Assembly: GCF_014698845.1 (NCBI RefSeq)
Contig: NZ_JACJTV010000025.1
Location: 21,610 to 85,609, forward strand
Reading direction: 5' to 3'
Length of the DNA stretch: 64,000 bases
From: Coleofasciculus sp. FACHB-1120
GTDB lineage: Bacteria; Cyanobacteriota; Cyanobacteriia; Cyanobacteriales; FACHB-T130
The notes under the pieces are model-generated. The model was given only the letters and a program-made list of their open reading frames with translations, searched no databases and had not been told where the DNA came from. The position numbers and the translations under genes are program-made. Shown here one piece after another: positions 54,084 to 62,391 of this stretch. The number at the start of each line of letters is the position of its first letter. The stretch's first letter is position 1.

Positions 54084-55159
54084 TTACGCATTGACAGAAG
54101 CTTGATTATATGCGTGAAGTCCTAGTCGATTTTTTAGGTATTCTAGTACGAAGTCACGAGTTACCTGAAGGGATAAATTCCTCTGCACTTCATACCAATT
54201 TTCAATTAATTCTTTAGCTCGCATTAACTCTAGCTGAGTGAAAGCTCGAATAGCACTAAAAAAGTGAGTTTTAATAGCCTCCGTTGTTCTCACCATAAAT
54301 CGTTCAATCCCATAGACTTGCTTAATTGCTCGGTGATAGCATTCAATTCCCCAATGAATTGAATGGAATTGTTTGAATTCCTGCCTAGTGATTTGCTCCA
54401 TCTCTGTAAGTCTGGTAATACATGATGTAGTATCTCTCGGTTTCGTTTTTGAATCTCCTCCGAAATACTTTGACACGCCCAAACTTCTTGAGATATACCA
54501 TCAGCCCTTCTTCAGGAATTTCTAGGTTTTGCACTTGGGTGTACTCTCCACCATTGATCGAGACTTGGCGATTTTTGGCAACACCCATCAGAACCCCAAA
54601 TTCCTTGTTTTTCAGGAATTTGGGGTTCTCACGAAAGAGCATACCAACTATCTCCGGTCACCATTTTTGGTTTCAATCCCCAACCTAAAACTTCAGTTAT
54701 CATTTCTCGGAAATAATCGTTTTTGGTTGTGCCCTCCTGTTTGTCATAGATGCGATAATTGATGGGGACAGACTTCCCTTCCGGGTCAGTATAATACAAG
54801 GTGATTAGCTGAATCCCTTTGACTACACGATGGAGCTTCCCCGACCAAAAGTATCCAATTAGTTCTGTCAAAGATGGCGCACTATAAGGCTTATCAATTA
54901 CCGTGTCATCTCCGCTTAATGTGCCACCTATCAAGTCAATATTTACCTTGATTTCATCGAACAAATCTTTGGGTTCATATTGCTCTCGTAACAGAAAGCG
55001 GTTGACACTATCATGAGACAAGCCTTCTATAATTTCTGCCAAGCGTGTACAGCCTGGATATTTAGATTCTGCTAGAAGAAATAGAGTGTAGGTGTTAAGG
55101 TCACACTTGGCTGTAGATGGTTTGGTAGTTGTTCTAATGAGCTGATACCCCTGTAGCAC
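54084..55159 (-). pseudogene. IS transposase with two frameshifts
   Basis: Three overlapping frames on the - strand encode one transposase: an N-terminal part (55159-54629) with GTLSGDDTVIDKPYS, a middle (54642-54385) with NPKFLKNKEFGVLMGVAKNR, and a C-terminal part (54482-54084) with FHSIHWGIECYHRAIKQVYG and FMVRTTEAIKTHFFSAIRAF. Conserved DDE residues are Asp in DDTVIDKP, Asp in TGDSWY and Glu in GIECYH (YREK-like). Frameshifts lie near 54635 and about 54425, so the protein cannot be made intact. A perfect 14-base inverted repeat (54591-54628) lies at the first frameshift. Confidence 0.82.
54591..54628. repeat. Perfect 14-base inverted repeat inside the IS
   Basis: GAACCCCAAATTCC and GGAATTTGGGGTTC pair exactly around a 10-base loop. 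It lies in the transposase gene next to the first frameshift. Confidence 0.6.
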
Positions 55160-55299
55160 AACTTAGGTATTATCCACCTCAAAAAGTCTGTTTGGGCTAG
55201 CTAACGCTCCCTGAACCAACCTTTCTGCCTACACACCTTGCGGATTTTGTCAATGCGTAAGTCCTAACTGCAATTACTAGCTAACTGGAAACTTAGCAG

Positions 55300-55806
55300 A
55301 TGATTATAACAGAAGCAGACATTCATGAAATTCAAGCAAAGATGGCTCCGCTGCTAGGACAAAAAGCTTGGGGAGTGTCTTTGGGTGTTGGTAGTTTTAT
55401 TACTTTAGAGTTTGGGGTTCCCCTTCCACGTAGAGGGAAACACGGGCGGACTCATGGAGAGTGGCATCTGTGGATTTATATGTGCGGCTGGCGTTTAGAG
55501 AAGGGTAACGAAGTGCTGGGTGCTTCTGAAGACCCACGACCTAAATTGGAAGCAGCAGTTCAGGGCATGGAAGGTCTGGCTCTGCATTCCGTGGAACTAC
55601 TTCGTCCAGCCTGGGATACCATTTTCACCTTTGAAGACCAGGTGGTCTTGCGGACATTTTCAATTTATTCCAATTGTGAAGAAAATGATGAATATTGGAA
55701 GCTCTTTGCACCTGATGGGAATATCCTCTTGATTGGTCCGGGTACCCGTTGGTCTTACGAAAGTGCTTTCATTAATAGACCTCTTCCAGAATCAAAAATC
55801 CCGTGA
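55300..55806 (+). CDS. Hypothetical protein next to the IS
   Basis: The 168-residue soluble protein has no family I recognise. Parts suggest a beta-rich fold: QKAWGVSLGVGSFITLEFGV, HGEWHLWIYMCGWRLEKGNE, and an end LFAPDGNILLIGPGTRWSYE. It starts 32 bases outside the right IS end, on the opposite strand from the transposase, so the IS may affect its expression. Its stop overlaps by four bases the GTG start of the next, frameshifted gene (GTGA), suggesting a coupled pair. Similar proteins occur in cyanobacterial accessory regions as far as I recall. Confidence 0.6.
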   Translation: MIITEADIHEIQAKMAPLLGQKAWGVSLGVGSFITLEFGVPLPRRGKHGRTHGEWHLWIYMCGWRLEKGNEVLGASEDPRPKLEAAVQGMEGLALHSVELLRPAWDTIFTFEDQVVLRTFSIYSNCEENDEYWKLFAPDGNILLIGPGTRWSYESAFINRPLPESKIP

Positions 55807-56007
55807 CATACTCACACATTTGGGAAAATATTGCACCTGAGCAGTGGCTAAATCGTATCCTATCCCTGCCCACATCTCCCGTGGGCAAGACCTATTATAC
55901 CCGAAATGGGATTGCCGACTGCCCTAGTAGAGCAACCAGAGGTTTGGGCATCCATCTATACAAGCGCTGTGGCAGAACATCAGAGGCGTTGGGAAACAAA
56001 AGATTGA
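55803..56007 (+). pseudogene. Frameshifted partner gene of the preceding hypothetical protein
   Basis: From GTG 55803 the frame encodes TYSHIWENIAPEQWLNRILS then GKTYYTRNGIADCPSRA. At about 55920-55930 a better continuation is in the +1 frame: ALVEQPEVWASIYTSAVAEH QRRWETKD, ending TGA at 56005-56007. The two halves look like one 67-residue protein broken by a single frameshift. It is coupled to the upstream gene by the four-base GTGA overlap. A sequencing error or a real mutation cannot be told apart here. Function unknown. Confidence 0.5.
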
Positions 56008-56188
56008 ACTGACAGTAAGCATATTTTTGGATGAGTTGACGTTGACGCTCAGTTAAAGGTTGGGGAGTCATTGAACACCTCTCTATATAAATCATTGTGA
56101 GTGAGTTGACTGTTTATTTGTGAAATGAGGGGAAAGACTTTAGTAACTGCGTTACCTAGCGGCTTACACAAGCGCGATACTTCCAAGT

Positions 56189-56270
56189 TCTGCACGTTGT
56201 TTATTGTTTGCCGCTGGTAGATTCAAGTGCCAATTGGCGCTTGAAATCTAAACCAAAACAAAAGTGCAGA
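56189..56270. repeat. Large imperfect palindrome
   Basis: TCTGCAC (56189-56195) and GTGCAGA (56264-56270) close a stem about 82 bases long; inside it, TTGTTT pairs with AAACAA, TAGATT with AATCTA, and TCAAGTGCCAATTGGCGCTTGA (56223-56244) is a near-perfect 22-base palindrome. It has the look of a small palindromic element between the accessory genes. Confidence 0.55.
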
Positions 56271-56419
56271 TTCGGCGATTATCAGTGGAAGCAACGTGAG
56301 CGATCGCTGACTTGAACTAACCGCATAAGTCACACGATCAAAGACAATCCTTAAATTTGTGCATCAACTTAAAATCACCGTGCCGATGCAGCACGAATGA
56401 GATTGCCTTTTTAGCTAGC

Positions 56420-56541
56420 CGATTATGAAGTGCAGAGGAATTTATCCCTTCAGATAGCTCGTGACTTCATACTAGAATACCTAAAAAATCGACTAGTACT
56501 TCACTCATATAATCAAGCTTCTGTCAATGCGTAAGTCCTAA
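56420..56541 (+). mobile_element. Inverted remnant of the same IS (transposase C-terminus and end)
   Basis: About 122 bases are about 93% identical to the reverse complement of the IS left end at 54077-54195, including the terminal TGTCAATGCGTAAGTCCTAA. On the + strand it still encodes the C-terminus of the transposase (YLKNRLVLHSYNQASVNA-like). The rest of this copy has been lost. With the full IS it brackets the hypothetical pair. Confidence 0.78.
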
Positions 56542-56692
56542 TTCTGTTGAATAAGTTCGTTCAAGCAGCAAATCGGTTACTGAATATGCAAAGTATTTGA
56601 AGTTTCAGGTCTATGATACTATAGGAATCCAAGCACTAGAATAAGTTATTTTTTTAACCTAAACAAGTAGTAATTATTACACCAAAGTAGTG

Positions 56693-57436
56693 ATGATAAA
56701 AGATTATAAAGGATGCAATTACTGTCTGCATTATCGCCCTGATGGAACCTGTGTTGCTTTTGACCCTGATTTTATTCCAATAACGATTGCTTCAGGGCAA
56801 ACAAAACATATCCAACCTTTACCAAATCAGGGAAATACGATTGTTTATGAGCCAGCAGAAAAATCTATATTCTCCAGGTTGGATGAGTTTTGGATGAATA
56901 ACAAGCTGATGCGTGAAAGAATAGAGGTTATAGAAGGCGACATCACTCAGCAACAAGTGGATGCCATCGTCAATGCTGCGAATGAATCCCTAATGGCTGG
57001 TGGTGGGGTTTGTGGAGCTATCCATCGTGCTGCTGGGTTAGGGCTTGAGGAAGAATGTCTAAAACTGAAGGTTTGCACCGAAGGCGATGCCAAAATAACA
57101 AAGGGCTACAATCTCCCAGCAAAGTGGGTTATTCACACGGTTGGGCCAGTATGGGAAGGTGGTAGGTATGAAGAACGTAAAGTGCTGGCTCAGTGCTATC
57201 GCAATTGCTTTGCTTTAGTAGAGCAATATAAAATTAAAACCGTAGCATTTCCATCTATCAGTACAGGAGCCTATGGCTTCCCGGTAGAGAAAGCAGCAAA
57301 AATCGCAGTTGCTGAAGCTAGACGTTTTCTGGAGCGAAACACCTCAGTTGGGAAGATAATGTTTGTTTGCTATGAAAAGCAGACTTATGACCACTACACT
57401 ACCAATCTAGGTGAAATTCTGCCAGCCAAACCCTAG
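56693..57436 (+). CDS. Macro-domain (ADP-ribose-binding) protein with Cys-rich N-terminal module
   Basis: The 247-residue protein (ATG at 56693, preceded by an in-frame GTG) has two modules. Residues about 6-55 form a Cys-rich stretch: GCNYCLHYRPDGTCVAFDPD then IPITIASGQTKHIQPLPNQG, recalling small stand-alone proteins with C-x2-C-HYR-DGTC-AF. Residues about 80-245 are a macro domain: ERIEVIEGDITQQQVDAIVN, AANESLMAGGGVCGAIHRAA, LPAKWVIHTVGPVWEGG and TVAFPSISTGAYGFPVEKAA. The NAAN and GGGVxGAIH motifs are complete. Macro domains bind or remove ADP-ribose or bind O-acetyl-ADP-ribose. It lies at the edge of the IS-bounded patch, which supports acquisition. Confidence 0.85.
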   Translation: MIKDYKGCNYCLHYRPDGTCVAFDPDFIPITIASGQTKHIQPLPNQGNTIVYEPAEKSIFSRLDEFWMNNKLMRERIEVIEGDITQQQVDAIVNAANESLMAGGGVCGAIHRAAGLGLEEECLKLKVCTEGDAKITKGYNLPAKWVIHTVGPVWEGGRYEERKVLAQCYRNCFALVEQYKIKTVAFPSISTGAYGFPVEKAAKIAVAEARRFLERNTSVGKIMFVCYEKQTYDHYTTNLGEILPAKP

Positions 57437-57848
57437 TGAATTACTTCAGAAAAATATTTACAATTGTCATCTAATGGCCTATTTTTTTCATAAATAATCA
57501 GTTTCTTCTAGAGCGGCTACGAGGAGAAAAATATCAAGAGATAACTCGCAGGAAATTCATAGCCAAAAATCTAAACATTTAAGCTAGCTACGTTGTGCAA
57601 TCAACAAAACTCCTGAAAAGCGCGATCGCATTCTGAGCATGGTTGGTTATTTTCCATCCAGCAGAAAACTGATTATGGGTAAAATGGAGCGTTTAGGTAA
57701 CGAATAATTGCAAAAGACGCGATCGCTCCTTTGTCTCTGGGCTGTTAAAATAACGCCGCGATGATGCCAGAAAATGGCAAACTAGATAGATAAGTTTTGT
57801 TAACGCAGCGATTCCCTGCTGCGCTTCTAGATAGCTAAATTGAAATTC
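57437..57848. other. Intergenic region
   Basis: About 400 bases between macro-domain gene and trpS. HIP1 octamers lie near 57628 and 57720. No other feature is seen. Confidence 0.4.
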
Positions 57849-58856
57849 ATGGTTAAGCAGCGCGTTCTCTCTGGGGTTCAACCAACGGGTAATCTGCATC
57901 TGGGTAACTACTTGGGAGCAATCCGCAACTGGGTAGAAGGGCAGAGTCAGTACGAAAATTTCTTCTGTGTGGTGGATTTGCACGCGATTACCGCGCCCCA
58001 CGATGCCAGCACGTTAGCTGAAAATACTTATAAAATTGCTGCTTTGTATTTGGCTTGTGGGATTGATTTGCAGTATTCCAGTATTTTCGTGCAATCCCAC
58101 ATCTCGGCACATAGCGAACTGACTTGGCTGCTTAACTGTATTACTCCCCTCAACTGGCTGGAAGACATGATCCAGTTCAAGGAAAAGGCAGTTAAGCAGG
58201 GGGAAAATGTCAATACTGGCTTGCTAGACTATCCGGTGCTGATGGCGGCAGATATTTTGCTCTACCAGGCGGATAAAGTGCCGGTGGGAGAAGACCAGAA
58301 GCAGCACTTAGAATTGACCCGCGATATTGCGAATCGGTTTAATTACCAATTTTGCCGGGAAAAGCCAGTGCTGAAACTGCCAGAGCCGCTGATTCGGGCT
58401 GAGGGTGCTAGAGTGATGAGTCTGACGGATGGCACTCGGAAGATGTCAAAATCCGATCCTTCGGACATGAGCCGAATTAACCTGCTCGATACGCCAGACC
58501 AAATCCAAAACAAGATTAAACGCTGCAAAACTGACTCAGTGCGCGGTCTGACTTTTGACGATTCGGAAAGACCCGAAGCCCGAAATTTGCTGACGCTATA
58601 CATGGTGCTGTCGGGCAAGACGAAGGAAGAAGTCGCAGCAGAGTGCCAGGATATGGGCTGGGGACAATTCAAGCCATTGCTGACGGAAACCACGATTAAC
58701 GCCCTAAAACCGATTCAGGAAAAGTATCAAGCGGTGATGGATGATAAAGGTTATTTGGAGTCCGTGTTGCGCGATGGTAGACAGAAAGCAGAAGCGATCG
58801 CGTCCATTACTCTTGCCCAAGTGAAAGCTGCCCTTGGTTATTCGGTTCCCCTTTAA
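57849..58856 (+). CDS. trpS: Tryptophanyl-tRNA synthetase
   Basis: The 335-residue protein has class I tRNA synthetase signatures: HIGH-like site in SGVQPTGNLHLGNYLGA near the N-terminus, and the KMSKS motif in GTRKMSKSDPSDMSRI (about residue 200). It charges tRNA-Trp. I start at ATG 57849 because the family starts QRVLSGVQPTG; a TTG at 57840 is in frame but less likely. Full length, no anomaly. It is followed by metF 50 bases on. Confidence 0.95.
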   Translation: MVKQRVLSGVQPTGNLHLGNYLGAIRNWVEGQSQYENFFCVVDLHAITAPHDASTLAENTYKIAALYLACGIDLQYSSIFVQSHISAHSELTWLLNCITPLNWLEDMIQFKEKAVKQGENVNTGLLDYPVLMAADILLYQADKVPVGEDQKQHLELTRDIANRFNYQFCREKPVLKLPEPLIRAEGARVMSLTDGTRKMSKSDPSDMSRINLLDTPDQIQNKIKRCKTDSVRGLTFDDSERPEARNLLTLYMVLSGKTKEEVAAECQDMGWGQFKPLLTETTINALKPIQEKYQAVMDDKGYLESVLRDGRQKAEAIASITLAQVKAALGYSVPL

Positions 58857-58906
58857 CCAGATATAAGTTATTAAGGATGGAAGCGATTAGTGATTGATGC
58901 TTCAGA

Positions 58907-59914
58907 ATGAGTTATTTAATTCAAAATTCAGCAGGAACGCGGGAACCCCACCCCTATAAGACCAATTTGCGTGCTGCTGTGGAATCGGGTGAATTTTTAG
59001 TGACCGCCGAGGTTGCCCCTCCCAAGGGCGGCGATCCTTCCGAGATGCTGAAAATGGCCCAAACCCTCGAAGGTCGGGTTCATGCGGTCAATATTACCGA
59101 TGGCAGTCGGGCGGTGTTGCGGATGTGTTCGATGGCGGCTTCAGTGATATTGCTCCAGCATGGAATCGAGCCGATTTGTCAGATTGCTTGTCGCGATCGC
59201 AACCGCATCGGATTGCAAGCTGACTTGATGGGTGCCCATGCGTTGGGAATTCGCAATATCTTAGCTTTGACTGGCGATCCTGTAAAAGCTGGAGATCATG
59301 CCGATGCCAAGAGTGTATTTGACCTAGAATCCGTGCGGTTGCTGGGATTAATCAAAAAAATGAATCTCGGCTTCGACTGGAACGACAAACCCTTGAGTGA
59401 TGGGGCGACTGACTTGTTCGTGGGTGCGGCTATCGATCCGCAATTAGCTAGCTGGTCGGGGTTGCAAAGTCGATTTGAGCGGAAATTAGCAGCAGGGGCG
59501 CAGTTTTTCCAAAGCCAGCTGATTTGCGATTTTGACCGCCTAGAAAAATTTATGGATCAAATCGCGGCTGGCTGTGGAAAGCCAATTTTGGCGGGAATTT
59601 TTCTGCTCAAATCTGCTAAGAATGCCCAATTTATCAATCGATGCGTGCCGGGAGTAAATATTCCCGACCACATTATTGATAGACTAGCCGCTGCTTCCGA
59701 TCCCTTGCAAGAAGGGATGCTAATTGCCGCCGAACAAGTTAAATTAGCTCGTCAACTCTGCCAAGGGGTTCATATGATGGCAGTGAAACGAGAAGATTTG
59801 ATTTCGCAAATCCTCGATTTAGCCGGAATTCCACCACTGACTCCGGTGGTGACAGCAGGAGAAAGTAATGAACGCACAAACAACAAAGCAGTTGCCGATT
59901 CCGCCTCACTTTGA
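58907..59914 (+). CDS. metF: 5,10-methylenetetrahydrofolate reductase (MetF-like)
   Basis: The 335-residue protein is a MetF-type flavoenzyme: [60 protein letters not shown] and [19 protein letters not shown], the expected TIM-barrel order. It reduces methylene-tetrahydrofolate to methyl-tetrahydrofolate for methionine synthesis. It is a bacterial-length enzyme, without the eukaryotic regulatory part. Its 3' end overlaps the next gene by 47 bases. Confidence 0.9.
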   Translation: MSYLIQNSAGTREPHPYKTNLRAAVESGEFLVTAEVAPPKGGDPSEMLKMAQTLEGRVHAVNITDGSRAVLRMCSMAASVILLQHGIEPICQIACRDRNRIGLQADLMGAHALGIRNILALTGDPVKAGDHADAKSVFDLESVRLLGLIKKMNLGFDWNDKPLSDGATDLFVGAAIDPQLASWSGLQSRFERKLAAGAQFFQSQLICDFDRLEKFMDQIAAGCGKPILAGIFLLKSAKNAQFINRCVPGVNIPDHIIDRLAAASDPLQEGMLIAAEQVKLARQLCQGVHMMAVKREDLISQILDLAGIPPLTPVVTAGESNERTNNKAVADSASL

Positions 59915-60926
59915 TGCCAAAAAGGTCGGGGAAGTCTGGCGGGTGCCTTATCAGCAACGGGCAGGGGATGCGAGGGAGTGGGCGAAAAAACACCAGATTT
60001 CAGCGGCGGCTGAGGACAAAACTCGCATTTGCCTATTGTTAATCGATGTCCAGAATACGTTTTGCATCCCCGATTTTGAATTATTTGTCGGTGGGAGAAC
60101 GGGTACGGGTGCGGTAGAAGATAATCGGCGGCTGAGTGAATTTATTTATCGGAATTTGGGGATGATTACAGCGATCGCTCCCACAATGGATACTCACACG
60201 GCGATGCAAATTTTCCATCCCGTCTTCTGGATTAACAACGCTGGAGAACATCCCACCGCCGCCGTGACGATGATTACACCGGAGGATGTTCACCAAGGTG
60301 TGTGGAAGGTGAATCCAGCCGTTGCCGGGATTGCTGGTGTCGATTACGCCGAACTTTCCTCACACGCTTTGCATTATGTCAAGCATTTGAGTGAAGCGGG
60401 TAAATATCCGCTGACGGTGTGGCCTTATCATTCCATGCTGGGTGGAATTGGTCACGCTTTGGTGTCAGCGGTGGAAGAGGCACTCTTTTTCCACTGTATT
60501 GCCCGGAATAGCCAAACGCAGTTTGAAATTAAAGGCGATAATCCTTTAACTGAAAATTATTCTGTCCTGCGGGCGGAAGTTTTGGAAAGTACAAATGGAC
60601 GCCCGATTGCTCAGAAAAATACCAGCTTGATTCAACAGTTACTCGCGTTTGATGCGGTGATTATTGCTGGTCAAGCGAAGAGTCACTGCGTTGCCTGGAC
60701 AATTGATGATTTGTTATCAGAAATAACAGCAAAAGACGCTAATCTTGCGAAAAAAGTGTATTTGCTAGAAGATTGCACCTCACCTGTTGTCGTTCCTGGA
60801 GTGGTGGATTACACGGATGGAGCAGAAGAAGCTTTTGCTAGATTTGCCGCAGCAGGAATGCATCTGGTTCAATCCACTCAACCCCTAGAAACCTGGGCTG
60901 ACTTTCCTAAAATTGGAAATGAGTAA
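59868..60926 (+). CDS. Isochorismatase-family cysteine hydrolase
   Basis: The 352-residue protein has a cysteine-hydrolase core: [20 protein letters not shown] with catalytic Asp, [13 protein letters not shown], and [16 protein letters not shown] with the catalytic Cys. This is the nicotinamidase/isochorismatase fold, with a long middle insert (about 110-215) such as [20 protein letters not shown]. Substrate unknown. The start has a clear AGGAG ribosome site about 8 bases before ATG 59868, inside the end of metF, so the 47-base overlap appears real. Confidence 0.82.
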   Translation: MNAQTTKQLPIPPHFDAKKVGEVWRVPYQQRAGDAREWAKKHQISAAAEDKTRICLLLIDVQNTFCIPDFELFVGGRTGTGAVEDNRRLSEFIYRNLGMITAIAPTMDTHTAMQIFHPVFWINNAGEHPTAAVTMITPEDVHQGVWKVNPAVAGIAGVDYAELSSHALHYVKHLSEAGKYPLTVWPYHSMLGGIGHALVSAVEEALFFHCIARNSQTQFEIKGDNPLTENYSVLRAEVLESTNGRPIAQKNTSLIQQLLAFDAVIIAGQAKSHCVAWTIDDLLSEITAKDANLAKKVYLLEDCTSPVVVPGVVDYTDGAEEAFARFAAAGMHLVQSTQPLETWADFPKIGNE

Positions 60927-60994
60927 GTGAGTTTTGAATTTTAGTTTTGAGTATCAAGAGAGTTTTTTAATCTGACAATTAAACCTTAAACATT

Positions 60995-61043
60995 ATTACC
61001 AATTACCATTCACCAATCGCCAATCACCCCTTACTAATTACCC
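60995..61043. repeat. STRR heptamer tract ending at the AAA+ start codon
   Basis: Seven degenerate heptamers in a row (ATTACCA, ATTACCA, TTCACCA, ATCGCCA, ATCACCC, CTTACTA, ATTACCC) fill the sequence up to one base before the ATG at 61045. Any ribosome site of the gene must lie inside this tract. Confidence 0.75.
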
Positions 61044-61044
61044 G

Positions 61045-62391
61045 ATGACTAGCAGCAACGATGCAATTCAGGCACTGCGCGAAGCTCTCCGATTTTCTCC
61101 GGATAATGTACCTTTGCGACAACATCTTGCAGAGACCCTTTTAAGCCAGGGTCAGGCAGAGGAAGCCGAGCAAGAATACCGCCTCGCCTTAGCGCGATCG
61201 CCAGAAAATCAGCAGTTGAAATTGGGATTAGCTCGTGCCTTCTATCAACAAGGAAAGCATCCCCAAGCGCTAGTAATTGTGGAAGATCAAATAAAGCGCT
61301 TGGATTGTCCAGCGGGTGCTTTTCTGCTTCATGCGCGTCTTCTTCTCAACACGGGGGCTGTGGAACAAGCTGTCCGTCAGTATCGCAGAGCTGTTGAAGC
61401 CGACCCATCTGTCAGCGACCCAGATTTTGCCGAAAGGTTGGGAATTGGGGCAGAGGAGGATGTGCAAGAGGTCGTAGACGGGAAGATTCGGGCAGGGGTG
61501 GGAGACTTTCCGCACCCAGAAGAAGATACTCCAGTCGAAAAACCCGCGATCGGATTCCGAGATGTTGGCGGTATGGAAGCGGTCAAAGACGAAATTCGGA
61601 TGAAAATTATTTATCCCCTGAAACAGCCGGAACTGTACAAAGCTTATGGGAAGGCAATTGGGGGCGGAATTTTGATGTACGGCCCTCCGGGTTGCGGTAA
61701 AACTTACCTGGCTCGTGCGACAGCTGGCGAAATTAATTCTAGTTTCCTCTCTGTCGGAATTAACGATGTATTAGATATGTGGTTGGGCAACAGCGAACGC
61801 AATTTGCACGACCTTTTTGAACAAGCCAGACGTAACCAACCTTGCGTATTATTTTTTGATGAAGTTGATGCTTTAGCTGCCAGTCGTGCGGACTTGCGAC
61901 AAAATTCTAGCCGCATGGTAATTAACCAATTTCTATCAGAATTGGACGGAGTGAGGAGTTCTAATGAAGGGGTATTAATTCTGGCTGCAACGAACGCCCC
62001 TTGGCACTTAGACTCAGCCTTCCGTCGTCCGGGTCGTTTTGACCGCATCTTGTTTGTACCACCGCCTGATGCAGAAGCAAGAGCAGCCATTTTGCGCCTG
62101 CTGTGTCGGGGTAAGCCAGTGGAGGATATTGACTACAACCACTTAGCCAAGAAAACTGAGAATTATTCAGGCGCAGACTTAATGGCAGTGGTGGATGTGG
62201 CAGTAGAAAAGAAGTTAGCAGAAGCGATGAAAATAGGTATCCCAAAGCCACTGACTACCAAAGATTTAGCTTCGGCGGCGGGAAGCGTGAAACCTTCGAC
62301 AAAAGAATGGTTTTCAACGGCTCGTAATTATGCCTTGTATGCGAATGAGAGCGGTTTGTACGATGACATCCTGAAATATCTGAAACTCTGA
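61045..62391 (+). CDS. TPR-AAA+ ATPase
   Basis: The 448-residue protein has N-terminal tetratricopeptide repeats (about residues 5-150: EAEQEYRLALARSPENQQLK and so on), a linker with conserved FRDVGGMEAVKDEI, and a CDC48/FtsH-like AAA+ domain: Walker A MYGPPGCGKTYLA (about 212), Walker B VLFFDEVDA, and the second-region-of-homology Arg pair in RRPGRFDR. No protease or transmembrane segment follows. Such ATPases remodel or unfold protein complexes, and TPRs select partners. Its stop overlaps the next start (TGATG). Confidence 0.88.
   Translation: MTSSNDAIQALREALRFSPDNVPLRQHLAETLLSQGQAEEAEQEYRLALARSPENQQLKLGLARAFYQQGKHPQALVIVEDQIKRLDCPAGAFLLHARLLLNTGAVEQAVRQYRRAVEADPSVSDPDFAERLGIGAEEDVQEVVDGKIRAGVGDFPHPEEDTPVEKPAIGFRDVGGMEAVKDEIRMKIIYPLKQPELYKAYGKAIGGGILMYGPPGCGKTYLARATAGEINSSFLSVGINDVLDMWLGNSERNLHDLFEQARRNQPCVLFFDEVDALAASRADLRQNSSRMVINQFLSELDGVRSSNEGVLILAATNAPWHLDSAFRRPGRFDRILFVPPPDAEARAAILRLLCRGKPVEDIDYNHLAKKTENYSGADLMAVVDVAVEKKLAEAMKIGIPKPLTTKDLASAAGSVKPSTKEWFSTARNYALYANESGLYDDILKYLKL

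Larger units (their letters stand above)
54077..55267 (-). mobile_element. Inactivated insertion sequence (IS701/IS4-like DDE family)
   Basis: 20-base terminal inverted repeats at 54077-54096 (TTAGGACTTACGCATTGACA) and 55248-55267 are exactly complementary; total 1191 bases. The transposase gene lies on the - strand between them and is broken. The repeat ends begin with TTAG/CTAA, which fits a YTAR target style but not proof. Assignment to IS701 rests on the DDE residues and the E-x6-K spacing (IECYHRAIK). A copy of the IS left end lies inverted at 56420-56541. Confidence 0.82.

Noticed and set aside
55895..56095. Minus-strand ORF starting MTPQPLTERQRQLIQKYAY
   Set aside because: Its N-terminus looks protein-like, but it overlaps the frameshifted + gene whose joined product is more convincing. 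It may be a remnant of another gene; left out.
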